Origin: Paenibacillus sp. FSL K6-1330
Lineage (GTDB): Bacteria; Bacillota; Bacilli; Paenibacillales; Paenibacillaceae
Direction of reading: 5' to 3'
DNA length: 64,000 bases
Assembly: GCF_037976825.1 (NCBI RefSeq)
Contig: NZ_CP150269.1
Location: 517,001-581,000 of the forward strand
Shown piece after piece: positions 60,690 through 64,000 of the stretch. The translations under genes were made by a program, and so were the position numbers. The notes below the pieces were generated by a model. That model was not told the origin of the DNA, ran no database searches, and was given only the letters and a program-made list of their open reading frames with translations. Within the stretch, counting starts at the first letter, position 1, and each line of letters starts with the position of its first letter.

Positions 60690-60813
60690 ACGGATTCTTC
60701 ATTTGTCTGAGCATATCCAAGTCACCGCTCATGATCGCACCCATAAGTAGGTTAATTAACTCGATATCAGCGTCCCACCAACGGATCTCCAGCAGCTCCT
60801 GATCATGCCAGGA
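60690..60813 (-). pseudogene. C-terminal remnant of a Vat/CatB-type xenobiotic acetyltransferase
   Basis: Minus strand reading from 60813 gives SWHDQELLEIRWWDADIELI and then MSGDLDMLRQMK. In CatB/Vat hexapeptide acetyltransferases the C-terminus reads like LLEMAWWDWPLADIE...CTGDIPALYRHWK, the same pattern. A stop (TGA) lies just upstream in frame and the hexapeptide core is absent, so only about 40 codons survive. The frame runs on into the start of vgb with no clear own stop. Vat inactivates streptogramin A; together with Vgb the two are often linked. Confidence 0.65.
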
Positions 60814-60822
60814 TCATAGCTT

Positions 60823-60927
60823 TTACGAATGCTGCATAAAAAGCCTCCCACTCCGAGATTTCGGAATAGGAGGCTGAATACGGACAAAAGAAGATACCGG
60901 CTTCATGAATAAAGAAGCTTCAAGCAT
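60823..60927 (-). promoter_or_regulatory. possible attenuator upstream of vat'-vgb: 34-codon frame spanning a terminator
   Basis: On the minus strand the hairpin AGCCTCC...GGAGGCT (60841-60872, inner stem TCCGAAATCTCGGA) is followed by TTTTT at 60840-60836. A 34-codon frame from ATG 60927 (MLEASLFMKPVSSFVRIQPP...) to TAA 60825-60823 runs through it. The ribosome site is weak (GACGGGTAG). Leader peptides and terminators of this type control several ribosome-drug resistance genes; here it may be that, or just the end of a deleted upstream gene. Confidence 0.4.
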
Positions 60928-61114
60928 CTACCCGTCACATATAAAAAAGCCGCACGAATCCTATCCCGAAAAACCTTATATCGAAGTGTTTTTCCAATGT
61001 TTGGGACAGGATTAGTAGATCATCGGCTTTTGGTTCACCCTTTCATTTCTGGTTGCCTAGACTTTACCACAGGAGATTCAGTAGTTTCAATCCTAAATGA
61101 TCTGAAGTTCACAT

Positions 61115-61276
61115 TCACAATCGCCGGTTTCTTTTCTCATCGATGTAAAGCTCGACAGCTGTTATGGCACGAATCAAAAATTTAATAAGCAGATACAATG
61201 CATACAAACCAAGCAGCTTAAAAAGTCCGTTTATAATTAATATCAACATAGGCCATATACTAAACATGGAACCCAT
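61115..61276 (-). CDS. small membrane protein
   Basis: A 53-residue frame on the minus strand, with GGAGGTG 6 nt before its ATG at 61276. The product (MGSMFSIWPMLILIINGLFK..., ending AVELYIDEKRNRRL) has one long hydrophobic stretch that could make one or two helices and a basic tail. Codon use and the strong ribosome site argue that it is real. I know no named family. An imperfect 50-bp hairpin at 60957-61012 lies downstream. Confidence 0.65.
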   Translation of the reverse strand: MGSMFSIWPMLILIINGLFKLLGLYALYLLIKFLIRAITAVELYIDEKRNRRL

Positions 61277-61566
61277 ACAGCCCACCTCCCTTCAACATTT
61301 TTCGCACAGGACCTTCCTGGCACCGGCATCAGAACCATTTTGAACTCATTATATTCCATAATATAACAATCATATCCGATTCTAACATAACAGAAGGATC
61401 GTACTCATGTTTTTACATAAGATGGGGCAAATTCTTGGAGGCTCTGCAGGAAGGGGACGACAGAGGAAGTATTTTCATTATTTGTTGATATGGACTAACC
61501 AATCCCGGTCACGATGCGTTAAAGTTTATAAGGATTCATATTTTCAGCTAAGGAGATTTAAAGAAC

Positions 61567-62646
61567 ATGACAACCCAGAAATGGACAAAACTGGCGGCAA
61601 GCGGCGCTATAGCGGCCACAATGCTGTTAAGCTCGATGGTACAGGCTCAGGCTGCGGCTGTGCACAAGAAGGACTTGGAATTGAACATCAATCATTATGT
61701 TGTCACAACGGACGTTAAACCCGTTATCGTGAATGGTACGGCGCTGGTCCCTTTGAACACGGTGAGGGAATATTTGAAGCCTATGCAGCTCCGCTGGAAC
61801 AACAAGAACAAGACGGTAACCGTCAACACAGGCACCGATCAAGTCACCCTAAAGATGGGGAGCAAGGAAGCCAAGGGAAAGGGGAAGATCTACACCTTGT
61901 CTGTTCCCGCTCAACTAAAGGATGGGCGCGTCATGGTTCCTGCTCGATGGATGGGGGAGCTGTATGGTGCACAGGTAAGCTTGGATACGAAGGCCGGGAT
62001 GGTCTACATCTATACACCGGAAGTTGACGTGTCGACGGCTGAGGAGAACCGGGATGTGAAGCTGTATCCGGTAAGCGCCACGAAATACGGCAGATATGAA
62101 GGAATGGTGGTCGAGGTCGAAGGAAGGAAACAGGTCTTTAAGGACTGGAACGGCGGAGATGGTATGCGTAAACCCGTCCTTCAATATCAGGATGTTACAG
62201 GCGATGGCAAGCCGGAAGTTGTGGTGTTCTATGTGAACGGGACCGGCACGGGTCTTTACATGGGGGAGATGCATGTAGTCGATGCCGAGACTCTGAAGGA
62301 AATTCCTATCGAATCATTGGAACAGGCGGTATCGAGCCATGTGCAATCCAACATTGAGAATTATGCAGACCACTTTGTGATCAAACTTTGGATCGACGGG
62401 AAGGAGTATGTCGAAAGGATCGAGGATGATTCCAAGGATAAAAGCTACCTAAATGATAAGGTTGGCTTCGGGGCCGTCGTCAGACACAAACTAGCGGAAG
62501 GCCAGCTTGTTACGGAAGCTGCGGGAAGCATCAGCCCTGCCGGCTTCGCTGGCGATCTCCAAATAACATACCGATTTCAAGAAGAGTTGAACCGGTTTGT
62601 GGTGGATGGCATTGAATATAGTAGTCTGGAAGAATGGGGGAAGTAA
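61567..62646 (+). CDS. secreted protein with copper-amine-oxidase-like N-terminal domain
   Basis: The 359-residue protein has a Sec signal peptide (residues 1-31, cut after VQAQAAA). Residues 40-155 form the copper amine oxidase N-terminal-like domain frequent in Paenibacillaceae surface proteins: VKPVIVNGTALVPLNTVREYL, GRVMVPARWMGELYGAQV. The remaining part includes QYQDVTGDGKPEVVVFYVNGTG, an FG-GAP/calcium-like repeat, and a C-terminal beta-rich segment. AAGGAG precedes the ATG at 61567 by 11 nt. It probably sits in the wall; role unknown. A terminator follows at 62757. Confidence 0.87.
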   Translation: MTTQKWTKLAASGAIAATMLLSSMVQAQAAAVHKKDLELNINHYVVTTDVKPVIVNGTALVPLNTVREYLKPMQLRWNNKNKTVTVNTGTDQVTLKMGSKEAKGKGKIYTLSVPAQLKDGRVMVPARWMGELYGAQVSLDTKAGMVYIYTPEVDVSTAEENRDVKLYPVSATKYGRYEGMVVEVEGRKQVFKDWNGGDGMRKPVLQYQDVTGDGKPEVVVFYVNGTGTGLYMGEMHVVDAETLKEIPIESLEQAVSSHVQSNIENYADHFVIKLWIDGKEYVERIEDDSKDKSYLNDKVGFGAVVRHKLAEGQLVTEAAGSISPAGFAGDLQITYRFQEELNRFVVDGIEYSSLEEWGK

Positions 62647-62756
62647 CGGTTTATTGATGTGGAACTTTAGATCTACATATAAACGCATATCTGATGAGAC
62701 GTTATGAACATGGACTAGAAGCATAAATCTTGATAGAATGATGTGCTTCGCTTATC

Positions 62757-62783
62757 AAAAGGGTGCTACGGCGCCCTTTTTTG
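62757..62783 (+). terminator. intrinsic terminator; rest of 62647-63056 gap empty
   Basis: AAAAGGGTGC pairs with GGCGCCCTTTT (loop TAC), then T run. The remaining 270 bp before the kinase gene show no gene. Confidence 0.82.
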
Positions 62784-63056
62784 TGCTTTTTTAATGTCCA
62801 GTCCATCCCACTTATTCCCTCCATACTCTCCAAAAAGGAACCAGAGAGAATGGAGCATATAGAACCTATGCAGGAAGAATTCAACCTCTTTCATAGGCCT
62901 TTATTACCATTTACTTGAGTCTTAAGATTCCTCTAAGATAGTTAATAAACCTGACACATTTTTGCTAGGGGAAGAGAGTGATTTCGTAAGTAAACGCATT
63001 CAATGTTAAGTAATATAACAAGTCCATACCATGAGGGCTTTGAACGAGGTGTTTTT

Positions 63057-64000
63057 ATGCAGCAATGGCTTGGGAAATCGCTAAAGCATAAATTGTCGTT
63101 ACTTATTATTATCGCTACGCTGGTGCCGCTGCTGTTTCTCGGTATTTTCTCTTTTAACATAGCCAAGAGTCTGACGGAGGAGAAGGCCAAGATTACAGGA
63201 ATGAATACGCTTCGGCAGCTGGAAGCTTACCTGGATACGATGGTCAAAGACGTGGAGAACATCTCGCTGTTTCTCATCGGGCATACCGGTGTTCAAGCCT
63301 ATCTGAAGACCGAGCAAAGCAACTATGTCCAGCAGACGACGGTTATTAATTTTTTGACGAATCTGGCCTTTTCCAAAGATTATATCGCCAACATCATTGT
63401 CGAACCGCTCGGCAGCAAAGATGCGATCTCGCACAAATCCTTGGTACGCTCCGAGTTCCGGAATATTACCGAAGTGGTCCCCGGTTATTACGAGCATCAT
63501 CCCAAATGGTGGTCCTTTGTGCATCGGCAGTGGACTTTTGAAGGCGTTAGGAAAGTCATTACGTTGGCCAGACCGATCCGGAGCACGGATAAATATAAGC
63601 CGATCGGGAATCTGCAGATCAACCTGGATCAGGGCGTCATTGCTAACCAATTCCGGCAGGCCGTCCTGGAGAAGACCGGGTTTGTCCTTCTTCTTGATGA
63701 GAATAACCGGATTATCGCCGGTCCGCCGGATATGGAGACCAATCTTACACTTGCAGACTATTATCCTTCGATTGGAGAGTTTGAGGGGCTCAGCGGAAAT
63801 ATAGACTATGGCGAGGGGAGCAACAAGAAGACCATTCTCTATAAGAAAATGTCCAGCGTGAACTGGAAACTGGTCGGCATCATACCCTCACAGGAATACC
63901 GTTCCCAGAACCAATACTTCATCAAATTGACGGCGGTTGCCGTCACCGTGGCTATACTGCTTGCCATTATACTGGTTCTTTTCCTTATCCAGAAAATTAC
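63057..64000 (+). CDS. YesM-like sensor histidine kinase (3' end outside window)
   Basis: The ATG at 63057 is 5 nt after GAGGTG. 314 codons are visible. Residues 12-33 form the first membrane helix (LSLLIIIATLVPLLFLGIFSF), an extracellular sensor domain follows to about residue 286 with the dCache/YesM-like pattern ITLARPIRSTDKYKPIGNLQINLD and GFVLLLDENNRIIAGPP, then a second helix (LTAVAVTVAILLAIILVLFLI). The HAMP and kinase domains should lie beyond the edge. Such kinases pair with AraC-type regulators and sense sugars or glycans in Paenibacillus. Confidence 0.85.
   Translation, partial: MQQWLGKSLKHKLSLLIIIATLVPLLFLGIFSFNIAKSLTEEKAKITGMNTLRQLEAYLDTMVKDVENISLFLIGHTGVQAYLKTEQSNYVQQTTVINFLTNLAFSKDYIANIIVEPLGSKDAISHKSLVRSEFRNITEVVPGYYEHHPKWWSFVHRQWTFEGVRKVITLARPIRSTDKYKPIGNLQINLDQGVIANQFRQAVLEKTGFVLLLDENNRIIAGPPDMETNLTLADYYPSIGEFEGLSGNIDYGEGSNKKTILYKKMSSVNWKLVGIIPSQEYRSQNQYFIKLTAVAVTVAILLAIILVLFLIQKI

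Overview
The window looks like chromosomal DNA of a Paenibacillus-type firmicute. Most genes have strong AGGAGG-like ribosome sites, GTG and TTG starts are common, and intrinsic hairpin-plus-T terminators end most units. Gene content fits too: SigV/RsiV, RocA-type proline catabolism, kdp under ydaO (c-di-AMP) riboswitches, copper-amine-oxidase-like surface domains, and a YesM-like kinase. The species is inferred from gene content only.

Layout. 0-3 kb: a cut-off FMN-binding-type lipoprotein, the two-subunit dihydroorotate dehydrogenase pyrK-pyrD, and a flavodoxin-fold oxidoreductase. 3.3-6.6 kb: a PadR regulator followed by two tandem paralogous FtsW/RodA-like membrane proteins, separated by a long rod-like RNA hairpin ending in a T run. 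6.7-8.3 kb: an IS1182-like element with a frameshifted transposase, inserted in a terminator hairpin that it duplicated. 8.35-15.2 kb: an oligopeptide ABC transporter whose ATPase and permease genes are separated by about 1 kb of large tandem repeats. 15.4-19.1 kb: an ArsR/SRPBCC/hydrolase set with a probably leaderless first gene, and a LysR/EamA pair. 19.4-25.9 kb: a LacI-controlled sugar ABC importer followed by a ChbG-type deacetylase and a serine hydrolase. 25.9-28.6 kb: divergent proline catabolism genes.

28.7-37.7 kb is the most interesting regulatory block. Two c-di-AMP riboswitches point away from each other. One drives an unrecognised 154-residue protein. The other drives a kdp operon (RCK-like small protein, tiny membrane protein, kdpF, kdpA, kdpB, kdpC) ending in a kinase-less protein made of two consecutive KdpD sensor modules. 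38.0-42.7 kb is a cassette (XRE-cupin regulator, metallo-beta-lactamase-fold hydrolase, alpha/beta hydrolase, RidA, EamA exporter) enclosed by two inverted 120-bp MITE-like repeats.

42.7-48.8 kb: uridine kinase, a CBM9-like protein, a cluster of gene remnants (TetR, inositol monophosphatase, transposase, FtsX-type permease, response regulator), an ATP-pyrophosphatase, and an SMI1/KNR4 - membrane protein - ComJ-like trio. 48.9-54 kb: sigV-rsiV plus a secreted protein carrying an RsiV-like sensor domain, then fabF divergent from an MmyB-type regulator across two promoters sharing one -35 hexamer. 54-59.6 kb: short repeats, then a SWIM protein/SNF2 helicase operon. 59.7-60.9 kb: an apparently intact virginiamycin B lyase gene (vgb) preceded by the C-terminal remnant of a Vat/CatB-type acetyltransferase and a possible attenuator leader. 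The window ends with a small membrane protein, a copper-amine-oxidase-domain protein and the start of a sensor kinase.
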